A stretch of DNA of 64,000 nt from Clostridium sp. E02 (GCF_003833015.1 NZ_RJLQ01000012.1:1-64000); one strand, 5' to 3'; counted from the first letter of the stretch, positions 1-8,007 are shown. Translations and numbers: made by a program. The notes: generated by a model from the letters alone, not told the origin.

Positions 1-108
1 CCCATCGCAAGAGTAAGACCCCTTGAAGACGACGAGGTAGATAGGGCAGAGGTGGAAGCATGGCAACATGTGTAGCTGACTGTCACTAATAGGTCGAGGG
101 CTTAACCA
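1..108 (+). rRNA. 23S rRNA, 3' end (partial)
   Basis: The opening bases match the conserved 3' end of bacterial 23S rRNA, ending in the helix with AGGTCGAGGGCTTAACC. The gene continues off the left edge. No 5S rRNA is visible between it and the tRNA at 198. The exact 3' end is set by similarity and could be off by a few bases. Confidence 0.93.
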
Positions 109-197
109 AGTTGGTTTAGGTAGAGATTACGGATGAATAGATATATAACAATGTGTGGTTTTGAGGGTATGTACCTCTATATGTAGTAAAGCAGTAT

Positions 198-270
198 TCC
201 TTGATAGCTCAGTTGGTAGAGCAAACGGCTGTTAACCGTTGGGTCGTAGGTTCAAGTCCTACTCGGGGAG
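198..270 (+). tRNA. tRNA-Asn (GTT)
   Basis: Cloverleaf of 73 nt. Acceptor TCCTTGA pairs with TCGGGGA through G-T wobbles, with discriminator G. Anticodon GTT lies in CTGTTAACC. CCA is not encoded. First tRNA after the rRNA gene. Confidence 0.96.
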
Positions 271-274
271 CGCT

Positions 275-346
275 GGCCCCATGGTCAAGCGGTTAAGACA
301 TCGCCCTTTCACGGCGGTAACACGAGTTCGAATCTCGTTGGGGTCA
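275..346 (+). tRNA. tRNA-Glu (TTC)
   Basis: 72-nt cloverleaf. Acceptor GGCCCCA pairs with TGGGGTC, discriminator A, anticodon loop CTTTCAC. Only 4 nt separate it from tRNA-Asn, so both come from one precursor. Confidence 0.96.
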
Positions 347-352
347 TTAATC

Positions 353-425
353 GCCGATGTGGCTCAATTGGCAGAGCAGCTGATTTGTAATCAGCAGGTT
401 ATCGGTTCGAGTCCGATCATCGGCT
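353..425 (+). tRNA. tRNA-Thr (TGT)
   Basis: 73-nt cloverleaf. Acceptor GCCGATG pairs with CATCGGC, discriminator T, anticodon TGT in the loop TTTGTAA. CCA is not encoded. Confidence 0.96.
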
Positions 426-460
426 TTTACAACTGAATATGCATCAGATTATAATATTTA

Positions 461-534
461 GGACCTTTAGCTCAGTTGGTTAGAGCAACCGGCTCATAAC
501 CGGTCGGTCCTGGGTTCGAGTCCCCGAAGGTCCA
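461..534 (+). tRNA. tRNA-Met (CAT)
   Basis: 74-nt cloverleaf with acceptor GGACCTT/AAGGTCC and anticodon CAT. The perfectly paired first base pair argues for elongator rather than initiator tRNA. A lysidine-modified tRNA-Ile2 cannot be excluded by eye. Confidence 0.93.
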
Positions 535-564
535 CTAAACACTGAACTAAATATTTGATAATCT

Positions 565-638
565 GGCCTGGTGGCTCAGCTGGTTAGAGCGCCGCCCTGT
601 CACGGCGGAGGTCGTGGGTTCGAATCCCATCCGGGTCG
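565..638 (+). tRNA. tRNA-Asp (GTC)
   Basis: 74-nt cloverleaf with acceptor GGCCTGG/CCGGGTC, discriminator G and anticodon GTC in CCTGTCACG. Confidence 0.96.
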
Positions 639-705
639 TTCTGTATTATGATACAGACAAAAAACCAGTAAGTAAGTCTTATTATTGCGCTTACTATATT
701 TTTAT

Positions 706-778
706 GGGATCTTAGCTCAGCTGGGAGAGCATCTGCCTTACAAGCAGAGGGTCATAGGTTCGAGCCCTATAGGTCCCA
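706..778 (+). tRNA. tRNA-Val (TAC)
   Basis: 73-nt cloverleaf with acceptor GGGATCT/AGGTCCC, discriminator A and anticodon TAC. Confidence 0.96.
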
Positions 779-801
779 TTTCCATGAGAAATCATGAGAA
801 T

Positions 802-887
802 GCCGGCGTGGCGGAACTGGCAGACGCACAGGACTTAAAATCCTGCGGGACTAATCTCCCGTACCGGTTCGATTCCGGTCGCCGGCA
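802..887 (+). tRNA. tRNA-Leu (TAA)
   Basis: 86-nt class II tRNA with a long variable arm. Acceptor GCCGGCG pairs with CGCCGGC, discriminator A, anticodon TAA in ACTTAAAAT. Confidence 0.96.
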
Positions 888-913
888 TTGCCTTAATCGG
901 CAATTCGTTATAT

Positions 914-987
914 GTGTGTGTAGCTCAGCTGGATAGAGCACTTGGCTACGGACCAAGGGGTCGGGAGTTCGAATCTTCTCACGCACG
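914..987 (+). tRNA. tRNA-Arg (ACG), copy 1
   Basis: 74-nt cloverleaf with acceptor GTGTGTG/CACGCAC, discriminator G and anticodon ACG (A34 is normally edited to inosine). The T-stem relies on two G-T pairs. Followed by a terminator at 1025. Confidence 0.94.
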
Positions 988-1024
988 TAGGGAAAACCTT
1001 TGTTTTACAAGGGTTTGTAAAAAG

Positions 1025-1052
1025 AAAGGCATCCTGTAAAGGGTGCCTTTTT
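1025..1052 (+). terminator. Intrinsic terminator of the tRNA cluster
   Basis: Ten-base stem AAAGGCATCC/GGGTGCCTTT with a 6-nt loop, running into T residues. It closes the rRNA-tRNA transcription unit after the first tRNA-Arg. Confidence 0.85.
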
Positions 1053-1173
1053 CGTATTTGACTAATATTATACCCGCCTGAATTAATTTATAACATATCA
1101 GAGTCCTTATTATTTCCATAACTTTACAAATAAAGAAAAAAGGTGTATAGTAACAATAAGAACTAATATATAT

Positions 1174-1247
1174 GCGTTGGTAGCTCAGTTGGATAGAGCG
1201 TCTGGCTACGGACCAGAAGGCCGCGAGTTCGAATCTTGTCCGACGCA
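1174..1247 (+). tRNA. tRNA-Arg (ACG), copy 2
   Basis: 74-nt cloverleaf with acceptor GCGTTGG/CCGACGC, discriminator A and anticodon ACG. Same anticodon as copy 1 but different acceptor and T-stem. It lies beyond the first terminator and has its own, so it is probably transcribed separately. Confidence 0.94.
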
Positions 1248-1263
1248 TTGAAAAAAGTGACAT

Positions 1264-1308
1264 AAATCCAGTCCGATTATCCTTTGGGATATTCGAGCTG
1301 GATTTTTT
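1264..1308 (+). terminator. Terminator after second tRNA-Arg
   Basis: Stem AAATCCAG...CTGGATTT with inner pairing TATCC/GGATA, ending in TTTTTT. Confidence 0.82.
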
Positions 1309-1385
1309 GTTTGAATAAACCATAGTATAATTGTATAGGTAAGATTCCTACACTGCTTTGCAGGAAGCCTAGAAAGGAGAAATGC

Positions 1386-2270
1386 ATGGAATGCTTTGGA
1401 ATCGCTGTAAAGCCCATAGTAACAGTATGGGATCGTCCTTTAGAAACTAAGTTACAGAAAGATAAAGGTATCATATCCGCCATTGCAGATGAACTTCTTT
1501 ACGGTATGGAAGTTAAAATAATAGGAGAGGAGACAAATGGTTTTTATCCAGTGATGACATGGTATCACTATTTAGGCTATGTGAAAAAAGAGGAAATTAA
1601 AATCGTTTGTCTATCTGCAGCGGTAGACTGGGAGAATCAAGATCTTATGGTAACCGATGGCATGTTGTGCGATGTGCTTTCCATCCCTTCGGTACAGGGG
1701 ATTAGACTTATTTCTTTGCCAAGGGGAGCTTTGTTACGCGTGCTAGAATCAGAACAAGTGGGTTGGTCAAAGGCTTTGTTATTAGACGGTTGTGAAGGTT
1801 ATATAAAAAACCAGTATTTAAGAGAAAAAGAGTTTTCCCAATCAGGCTTGTGGACAGGGAGGCTTCCCCAGAAAAAGATTGTTGACGAAGAGGTATTTCG
1901 CAAAGCGGTTACAGATACAGCAAAACAATATCTAGGAACTCAGTATCGATGGGGGGGAAAATCATCACTAGGAATGGATTGCTCAGGATTAACTTCTGCT
2001 AGTTATTTTCTAAGTGGAATCCTTATCTTTCGGGATGCCAGAATTGAGCCAGGATATCCGGTACATGAAATCAGGAAAGAAGAGATGCTCCCAGGTGATT
2101 TAATGTATTTCCCTGGTCACATCGCAATGTATCTAGGCAATGGTTCTTATATCCATTCCACCGGATATCTTGGCCAAAGTGGTGTTGTCATAAACAGTTT
2201 AGATCCAAATAAAAAAGATTACAGACCCGATCTAATCAAACATTGGTATGCTTCTGGAAGTATATTTTAG
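1386..2270 (+). CDS. NlpC/P60 (C40) peptidase with SH3-like domains
   Basis: A 294-residue papain-like peptidase of the NlpC/P60 family, which cleaves gamma-D-Glu-diaminoacid bonds in peptidoglycan peptides. The N-terminal half (about residues 8-150) looks like two SH3b-type domains. The catalytic domain follows, with Cys199 in MDCSG, His245 in PGHIAMYLG and a third polar site near His257. Start ATG has AAAGGAG 6 nt upstream. No signal peptide or lipobox is visible, unlike secreted members; the layout resembles the cytoplasmic muropeptide-recycling enzyme YkfC of Bacillus (dipeptidyl-peptidase VI), so recycling is an inference. It is transcribed alone, downstream of the tRNA terminators. Confidence 0.85.
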   Translation: MECFGIAVKPIVTVWDRPLETKLQKDKGIISAIADELLYGMEVKIIGEETNGFYPVMTWYHYLGYVKKEEIKIVCLSAAVDWENQDLMVTDGMLCDVLSIPSVQGIRLISLPRGALLRVLESEQVGWSKALLLDGCEGYIKNQYLREKEFSQSGLWTGRLPQKKIVDEEVFRKAVTDTAKQYLGTQYRWGGKSSLGMDCSGLTSASYFLSGILIFRDARIEPGYPVHEIRKEEMLPGDLMYFPGHIAMYLGNGSYIHSTGYLGQSGVVINSLDPNKKDYRPDLIKHWYASGSIF

Positions 2271-2303
2271 CCAATGGTTGAATGGGCGTATTTCAATAGA
2301 GAA

Positions 2304-2341
2304 ATCCCTCTCAGCCAATGTGGAGTTGGCACGAGAGGGAT
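2304..2341 (-). terminator. Hairpin between convergent genes
   Basis: Nine-base stem ATCCCTCTC/GAGAGGGAT with an inner GCCAA/TTGGC stem. Read on the minus strand it is followed by a weak T-rich stretch, so it probably ends the HAD-gene transcript; on the plus strand there is no T run. Confidence 0.6.
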
Positions 2342-2345
2342 AGTA

Positions 2346-3032
2346 TTACAAATGGAGCAATTCAGGTAGTTCCTTGATGTTATATGTAGCTTTTGAGACA
2401 GACGAGTCTGCGTAAGTTGAGTTGTGAAAGTGGTTAAAGTAGCAGGAATCGATACCAGCATGAATGGCACCTTGAATATCAGACGTCAGGCTGTCTCCTA
2501 CCATTAGCGTTTCCTCTTTCTTAAAATCTATAATATGTGTAAAACAGTGTTCAAAAAAGTTTACATCCGGTTTCTCACTTCCAATGGCTTCCGAGATGAA
2601 CATTCCATCAAACAATTGGTAGATTCCCGCTTGTTTGAGTCTTTGTACTTGAGTGGAGTAAACTCCGTTAGAGGCAGAGTATAACTTTTTCCCCTGCTGC
2701 TTTAATTGAGTCAAGGCCTCTTTTGCGTGGGGCATTAAGTCTGGACTGTTGCTTAATTGCTCCCGGTAGAAAAGCTCTGCCTCTTTCCCGTCTATCTCTT
2801 TTCCAAGTTCCTCAAAAAAAAGTTTGAAACGTGTAAAGAATAGTTCTTCCCGGTGTATGGTTCCTTGCTCCAATTGATTCCATAGGTTCCGATTTATTTT
2901 TTTATATTGTTCCAACAGACCAGGGATATATTTTATTTCATAAAATTCAATCACTTTCTGAAAGCCCCGTATTTCTGCGGCATTAAAATCCAAGATAGTA
3001 TTGTCAAGATCTAGTAGGTAGGTTTGATACAT
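2346..3032 (-). CDS. HAD-family phosphatase, YjjG-like nucleotidase
   Basis: A 228-residue haloacid dehalogenase superfamily hydrolase. Motif I is LLDLDNT (Asp8 and Asp10), motif II the Ser in SASNG, motif III the Lys in SEKPD and motif IV GDSLTSDI. The cap between motifs I and II is helical. Sequence and length match the YjjG/YfnB group, which dephosphorylates (often non-canonical) pyrimidine nucleotides; the substrate is inferred from the family. The start at 3032 has GGAGG just upstream. It begins 2 nt after the stop of the upstream membrane-protein gene, so the two form an operon. Confidence 0.85.
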   Translation of the reverse strand: MYQTYLLDLDNTILDFNAAEIRGFQKVIEFYEIKYIPGLLEQYKKINRNLWNQLEQGTIHREELFFTRFKLFFEELGKEIDGKEAELFYREQLSNSPDLMPHAKEALTQLKQQGKKLYSASNGVYSTQVQRLKQAGIYQLFDGMFISEAIGSEKPDVNFFEHCFTHIIDFKKEETLMVGDSLTSDIQGAIHAGIDSCYFNHFHNSTYADSSVSKATYNIKELPELLHL

Positions 3033-3034
3033 GG

Positions 3035-3673
3035 TTAATCCTCCGTATTCCAATAGTTATGAAAAAAGTTGTAGCAAATTCCAAGAAGGGGAGATAGGAG
3101 TAAAATGCTGATTACCGTTCCTTCCCGGATCTGCGATGATATATGTGTAGTTAAGGTAAGAATCAGTGCCAATACTAGAAATATGACATCAAAACTCATA
3201 CGGACAGCCGTAAATTTTTTGTGATACTTCTCGTTGATGGTCAGACAGAGACTCTCCAAAGGGAATTTGATAAATCCAATTGCAAGAACCGCCCCTAGGC
3301 TTACAGAGGCAATCAAAAGCCCCAAAAGGTACAAGATAACCCGAAAAACATAGGTTTCTGCGGAAAATGTAGATAGTACCTGATAGACAAAGAAATTAAT
3401 GACCCAGCCATTTGTCAGGGTAGCAAGAATTTGGATGCCATCTTTATAGTTTAATTGGGTTTTCCGTAAAAGTAAATAGGTAATAAAAAACAGAGAATTG
3501 ATTCCGTTAAGAATGGTTCCTACTTTTAAGGGAAACAAAGCAGTTAAAGTAATCGCAAGTGCATTTAGGACACTTTGCCCGATGGCTGCTTTTAATTGAA
3601 GAGAGATTCCAAATCCAAATAATAAAAATGCAAGGACAGAATAGAATATAAAACCGATGTTTTTCTTGTGCAT
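3035..3673 (-). CDS. YczE/YyaS/YitT-type membrane protein
   Basis: About 212 residues with roughly five to six hydrophobic segments beginning at residue 8, and the features of the YczE/YyaS integral membrane family (LFGFGISLQLKAAIGQS near the N-terminus). Biochemical function is unknown; transport is a guess. The start at 3673 is set by TGGAGGTG upstream. It is the first gene of a two-gene unit with the HAD phosphatase and is divergent from the Crp/Fnr regulator at 3750. The shared 76-bp intergenic region carries a symmetrical element, so this operon is the likely target of that regulator. Confidence 0.75.
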   Translation of the reverse strand: MHKKNIGFIFYSVLAFLLFGFGISLQLKAAIGQSVLNALAITLTALFPLKVGTILNGINSLFFITYLLLRKTQLNYKDGIQILATLTNGWVINFFVYQVLSTFSAETYVFRVILYLLGLLIASVSLGAVLAIGFIKFPLESLCLTINEKYHKKFTAVRMSFDVIFLVLALILTLTTHISSQIREGTVISILLLSPLLGICYNFFHNYWNTED

Positions 3674-3709
3674 TGTGTTCACCTCCAGAATATGATACCA
3701 TAACAATAA

Positions 3710-3734
3710 ATGAGATGACTATGAGAAATCTCAT
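3710..3734. promoter_or_regulatory. Candidate Crp/Fnr operator between divergent genes
   Basis: ATGAGA occurs at 3710-3715 and 3721-3726, and its complement TCTCAT at 3729-3734, giving a 14-bp palindrome (ATGAGA-AA-TCTCAT) plus an extra direct half-site. It lies just upstream of the regulator gene's ribosome binding site, which suits autoregulation and control of the divergent operon. Confidence 0.5.
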
Positions 3735-3749
3735 ACTGAGGGATTGTTC

Positions 3750-4373
3750 ATGAAAATATATGATAAGTGTGGAATACCGGAAAGCCTGTACCTAAAAGGA
3801 AGGGAACGTAGTTTTAAAAAAGGACAAAATATCTTTTTGGTGGACGAATCCATCAGCAGCTGTTATCTGATTCTTTCTGGAATGGTAAAGATATATATTG
3901 ATCATGAGAATGGAAGAAGGTCGATTCTTGATTTTGTAGGAACCAATGACTGGCTGGGGGAGCTGTCGTTATTTTGTCAAGAAGATTATATTAAAGAGAA
4001 TAAGGTTGTAGAAGAGTTATCCTGTCTGGAATTTGATTTAAAAGATTTGAAAGAGATGTGTAAAAAAGATGCGATGGTCTCTTTTTATTTCGCAGCTTAT
4101 ATTTCCAGAAAATTGATGGCAAGAAGCGTTCGACTCAGTGAATATTTAAATTATTCTCTAGAGAAACGACTCGCCTCATTTATCCTTTCGCACCAGCAAG
4201 ATGGGAGATATCAGATTCCCCACACAGACCTATCCGAATACATGAATATCAGTTATCGGCATGTTTTATTTGTTATCAAAAAATTCTGTGATGAGGGCAT
4301 ACTAAAAAAAGAAGAAGGTTATTTCATCACTGACTTTAAAAAATTGGAGAGCATGGCAGAAAGTTCTCAATGA
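3750..4373 (+). CDS. Crp/Fnr-family regulator, YeiL-like
   Basis: A 207-residue regulator. The N-terminal cyclic-nucleotide-binding beta-roll spans about residues 20-115 (VDESISSCYLILSGMVKIY, then GELSLF), followed by the long dimerisation helix and a C-terminal winged HTH at about 150-195 (LSEYMNISYRHVLFVIKKF). It resembles the YeiL subgroup. The cysteines do not form an obvious Fnr iron-sulfur ligand set, and the effector is unknown. ATG 3750 is preferred because GAGGG lies 7 nt upstream; a TTG at 3744 is too close. It is divergent from the membrane protein/HAD pair and probably regulates it and itself. Confidence 0.83.
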   Translation: MKIYDKCGIPESLYLKGRERSFKKGQNIFLVDESISSCYLILSGMVKIYIDHENGRRSILDFVGTNDWLGELSLFCQEDYIKENKVVEELSCLEFDLKDLKEMCKKDAMVSFYFAAYISRKLMARSVRLSEYLNYSLEKRLASFILSHQQDGRYQIPHTDLSEYMNISYRHVLFVIKKFCDEGILKKEEGYFITDFKKLESMAESSQ

Positions 4374-4389
4374 TATAAAAAGTTTTCTA

Positions 4390-4418
4390 TTGTTTCCTTC
4401 GACATTTTTCGTTATAAT
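4390..4418 (+). promoter_or_regulatory. Sigma-A promoter with Spo0A-like box in spacer
   Basis: -35 TTGTTT (4390-4395), 17-bp spacer, -10 TATAAT (4413-4418). The spacer contains TTCGACA (4398-4404), the complement of the Spo0A box TGTCGAA. It would drive the metallopeptidase-HAMP protein-recJ unit. Sporulation-phase control is an inference. Confidence 0.6.
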
Positions 4419-4477
4419 TGGGAACAGAACCTTTTTGACAGTAAGATAAGTATAGATAGTGGTTAGGAGTGGATTTT

Positions 4478-5254
4478 ATGATTACAGGGAAGAAAAGGGA
4501 AAGTATGATAGGGATGTCTGGGATATTATCTTTTGAAGATGGAACGGAATGTACCTATGAAATCATAAGATCCAATCGGCGGACTGGAGCATTGCAGGTA
4601 TCTAAAGAAGGAAATGTTATAGTTAGGATCCCCATAAGCCAGTCAGAGGTGTATGGTCATAAATTGATAAAGAATCACAGTAGTTGGGTTTATGAGAAAC
4701 AAAAAAAGGCAAAGGAAAGCATGATAAGAGCCAATTCGTTTCAGTGGAAAGATAGCTCAGAGGTACTTCTCTTTGGAAAAAACCGGACGCTGCATGTAAA
4801 TTCGGAATTTAATCAATTAAGTTTTCAAGTGCAGGAGACAGAAAAACAGCTTATAATAACAGGTCCAATCGGGTTAGATCTCCATGAGGTCGAAAGTTCT
4901 GCTTTAAAAAAATTGCTGATTCAGTGGTATCAGAAACGGGCAGTCGATTATCTATATGATAAAACAAAACACTGGGCAAGGATCATGAAGATTGATTATG
5001 GAAAGATTACCATACGAGATCAGGCAACCCGTTGGGGAAGCTGCAGTGGATCTGGGAATCTAAGCTTTAATTGGAGACTGGTTTTGTTACCAGAAGAACT
5101 GGCGGATTATGTGGTGATACATGAACTGGCTCATCGAACACATATGAATCATTCCATTGATTTTTGGAAAACTGTGGAGAAAATAATCCCGGATTACCGG
5201 TCAAGAAGGAGAACATTAAGGAGTTATGAAAGTGAAATCTATCAGAAATATTAA
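4478..5254 (+). CDS. YgjP-like (M48/DUF45) metallopeptidase
   Basis: About 258 residues. The zinc motif HELAH is at 215-219 in VVIHELAHRTHMNHS, followed by FW, as in the YgjP/DUF45 family of SprT-like metalloproteases. A basic, conserved stretch (RDQATRWGSCS) precedes it. No signal peptide is seen, so it is cytoplasmic. The physiological substrate is unknown for the family. ATG 4478 is chosen because TTAGGAG sits 8 nt upstream; an upstream GTG at 4469 overlaps that site. The gene overlaps the next by about 20-30 nt, suggesting coupling. Confidence 0.8.
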   Translation: MITGKKRESMIGMSGILSFEDGTECTYEIIRSNRRTGALQVSKEGNVIVRIPISQSEVYGHKLIKNHSSWVYEKQKKAKESMIRANSFQWKDSSEVLLFGKNRTLHVNSEFNQLSFQVQETEKQLIITGPIGLDLHEVESSALKKLLIQWYQKRAVDYLYDKTKHWARIMKIDYGKITIRDQATRWGSCSGSGNLSFNWRLVLLPEELADYVVIHELAHRTHMNHSIDFWKTVEKIIPDYRSRRRTLRSYESEIYQKY

Positions 5255-6335
5255 AATTAAAACAAAACTTCTGCTGTTGGGAGCAATCAGTATCTTGGGA
5301 TTAGTTGTTATTGGGGCGGAATCCGTCATTACTGCAAAAAAAATAAACGATGCCAGTACGGAGATATCACAGACTTGGATACCCGCGATTATCATTGCGG
5401 AGAAATTGAATGCAATTACGTCTGACTATCGAATGAAAGAATATAATCATGTGATATCAACAGATGATGAATATAAGGATCAGTTGGAAAAGGAGATGAA
5501 ACATAATAAAGAAGAGATCAGACAGGAGTTCTCTTCTTACGAGTTTTATATTACAGACGAATCTGACAGGCAGCAGATGAAGGAAGCAAAAGGATATTGG
5601 CAGAAGTATTTAAAATGCAGTGACGGGCTTTTAAAGTTAAGCCGGGCAAACGATACCAAAAGTGCAACAGAGTTAATCATAGGACAATCCCAGCAATTAT
5701 TTGATAAATCCAGCAATGAGTTTGTAAAGGTGGTGGAATTTAACCGGAAGGGGTCTGAGGCGGCAAGCAGGGAAGGCGATCATTTGTATGAGCGTCTGGC
5801 TAGATTGAAAATATTGATGGTAGGTCTGGTGGGAACGGTAATTTCTCTTCTGGTGATTTATATTATCATAGCAATTGATAAACCAGTGAAAGCTCTGGTT
5901 GAAGGAACCAGACGGGCAGCCAATGGAGATTTGAACGTACATCTTACCTATCGTTCCGAGGATGAGATTGGAATACTGACCCGATCGGTAAACGAGCTCA
6001 TAGTTCGGCTTCAGTCCATAATTGATGATGAAAAATACTTACTTCGGGAAATTGGTAGTGAGAATTTTAGGGTCAAATCCAATTGTGAACAGGCATATCG
6101 GGGGGACTTTGCGTCCATTCTCTATTCCATTACTGGTCTGATGAACCGATTAAATGCGGCGAAAGATAGAAAAGAAGGAAAAGTTCCGGAAAAACTGGCA
6201 GGTGATAAGGCATTAAAAGATGTAATAGAAAAGATAGATATCAAAGACATAGAAGATAAGGCATTTGAAGAAGCATTTAAGGAGATGATTAATCATGGCA
6301 GCAGAGAGATGGATGCTTCAGACAAAACGCGCTGA
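5232..6335 (+). CDS. Chemoreceptor-like 4HB-HAMP protein lacking the signalling domain
   Basis: About 367 residues: a basic N-terminus, TM1 (about 10-33), an extracytoplasmic four-helix-bundle sensor (about 35-190), TM2 (about 192-213), HAMP (about 213-265) and a second HAMP-like stretch (NFRVKSNCEQAYRGDF region). It ends in a charged Lys/Glu/Asp tail. The coiled-coil signalling tip that binds CheA/CheW in methyl-accepting proteins is absent, and the downstream DNA is recJ rather than its remains. GTG 5232 has AAGGAG at optimal 8-nt spacing; ATG 5226 is only 2 nt from it and is the alternative start. It overlaps recJ by 41 nt. Confidence 0.72.
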   Translation: MKSIRNIKIKTKLLLLGAISILGLVVIGAESVITAKKINDASTEISQTWIPAIIIAEKLNAITSDYRMKEYNHVISTDDEYKDQLEKEMKHNKEEIRQEFSSYEFYITDESDRQQMKEAKGYWQKYLKCSDGLLKLSRANDTKSATELIIGQSQQLFDKSSNEFVKVVEFNRKGSEAASREGDHLYERLARLKILMVGLVGTVISLLVIYIIIAIDKPVKALVEGTRRAANGDLNVHLTYRSEDEIGILTRSVNELIVRLQSIIDDEKYLLREIGSENFRVKSNCEQAYRGDFASILYSITGLMNRLNAAKDRKEGKVPEKLAGDKALKDVIEKIDIKDIEDKAFEEAFKEMINHGSREMDASDKTR

Positions 6336-8007
6336 TTTTAATGAGATAGGCAGATGCCATCATATCTCGCCGGTTACAGCTAGAGTCATCAGAAACCGAG
6401 ATGTGATCGGGAATGAATCGGTGAAAAAGTATTTACATGGCAGCATCGAGGATCTCTATAGTCCACATTTGTTAAAGGGTATGGATGTTACAGTTAAGAC
6501 ATTGTTGAAAAAAATTCAAGAATCCAAACGGATTCGTATTGTAGGAGACTATGATATTGACGGGATTTGTTCCACGTATTTGTTGTATCAGGCACTAAAG
6601 GAAGCAGGGGCTGTGGTAGACTATGAAATACCAGATCGGATTAAAGATGGGTATGGAATGAATGAATCCATCGTTATGGCAGCGGCTAAAGATCAAGTGG
6701 ATACCATATTAACTTGTGATAATGGAATTGCTGCAGTGGACCAGATTAAACTGGCAAAAGAACTGGGACTAACGGTACTCGTAACGGATCATCATGACAT
6801 TAGAAAAGAGGAGGGGGAGGAGATACTCCCTCCCGCAGATGCGATTATCAATCCAAAACAAAAGGCATGCCAATATCCATATCCAGAAATCTGTGGAGGT
6901 TTGGTTGCTTTTAAACTCGTGCAGGCACTGTATGAAGCCTGTAACATCCCCATGGAGAAATGGCTGGAGATGTTAGAATTTGCAGCCATTGCAACGGTTG
7001 GTGATGTGATGAAGCTTCAGGATGAGAATCGAATTATTGTTAAAGAAGGGCTAAAAAGGATTGGTAAAACAAAAAGTCTGGGACTGCTTAAACTTATTGA
7101 AGCCAATAATCTGGATCCAAACAATATCAATGCCTATCAGGTTGGATTTGTAATAGGCCCCTGTTTGAATGCAGGTGGTCGCCTAATGACTGCGAAGCTG
7201 GCATTAACTTTGTTACTTAGCCGGAAGGAAGAAGAAGCTAAAAAGCTGGCGCTTGAACTAAAAGATCTGAATGATAAACGGAAAGAAATGACAAAACAGG
7301 GAACGAAAGAAGCCATAGAACAGGTAGAAGAAAAGTATGCTAAAGACCATGTTTTGGTGGTTTATCTTCCAGACTGTCATGAATCCTTAGCTGGAATCAT
7401 AGCGGGTCGGTTGAGAGAAAACTATGAAAAACCAGCAATCGTTTTGACAGATGGGGAAGTGAATGTGAAAGGTTCTGGTCGTTCCATAGATTCCTATCAT
7501 ATGTTTGATGGACTGAACAAGGTAAAGGATCTTCTTTTGAAATTTGGTGGGCATCCAATGGCAGCAGGATTGTCTCTTCAAAAAGAGAATATAGATAAAC
7601 TTCGCATCTGTTTAAATCAGCAGGCAGAGTTAACGGAAGATAATTTCGTCCGGAATATTTGGATCGACGTAGCTATGCCTCTGGATTACATAAGTGAATC
7701 TTTCGTCACAGAGCTGGAACTTTTAGAACCCTATGGACATGGGAATGAGAAACCGCTGTTTGCTCAAAAAGGGTTATACATAAGAAGCCTTCGGGTGTTA
7801 GGAAAGAATCGAAATGTAATTAAATTTTCGCTTGCTTCTGCCAAAGGAACGCCGTTAGTTGGGGTACTATTTACCGATGGAGATGCTTTTTTGAAAGAAC
7901 TTGGTGACAGACGAAACCTAGATGCAATTTATTATCCAGATGTCAATGAATACAATGGGAATAAAACGCTTCAGATTGTGATTCGCAATTATAAAATAAG
8001 CGGATAA
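6295..8007 (+). CDS. recJ: Single-stranded-DNA-specific exonuclease RecJ
   Basis: 570 residues. The DHH phosphoesterase core has Asp85/87/89 in GDYDIDG, an Asp in LTCDNG, and the signature D165-H166-H167. The DHHA1 domain follows, with GSGRS and GGHPMAAG, then a C-terminal OB-like domain. It degrades single-stranded DNA 5'-to-3' in recombination and repair. The length is near the short RecJ form and lacks the long C-terminal extension of Bacillus RecJ. Start ATG has AAGGAG about 10 nt upstream, inside the preceding gene. It probably belongs to the 4478-8007 unit. Confidence 0.93.
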   Translation: MAAERWMLQTKRADFNEIGRCHHISPVTARVIRNRDVIGNESVKKYLHGSIEDLYSPHLLKGMDVTVKTLLKKIQESKRIRIVGDYDIDGICSTYLLYQALKEAGAVVDYEIPDRIKDGYGMNESIVMAAAKDQVDTILTCDNGIAAVDQIKLAKELGLTVLVTDHHDIRKEEGEEILPPADAIINPKQKACQYPYPEICGGLVAFKLVQALYEACNIPMEKWLEMLEFAAIATVGDVMKLQDENRIIVKEGLKRIGKTKSLGLLKLIEANNLDPNNINAYQVGFVIGPCLNAGGRLMTAKLALTLLLSRKEEEAKKLALELKDLNDKRKEMTKQGTKEAIEQVEEKYAKDHVLVVYLPDCHESLAGIIAGRLRENYEKPAIVLTDGEVNVKGSGRSIDSYHMFDGLNKVKDLLLKFGGHPMAAGLSLQKENIDKLRICLNQQAELTEDNFVRNIWIDVAMPLDYISESFVTELELLEPYGHGNEKPLFAQKGLYIRSLRVLGKNRNVIKFSLASAKGTPLVGVLFTDGDAFLKELGDRRNLDAIYYPDVNEYNGNKTLQIVIRNYKISG

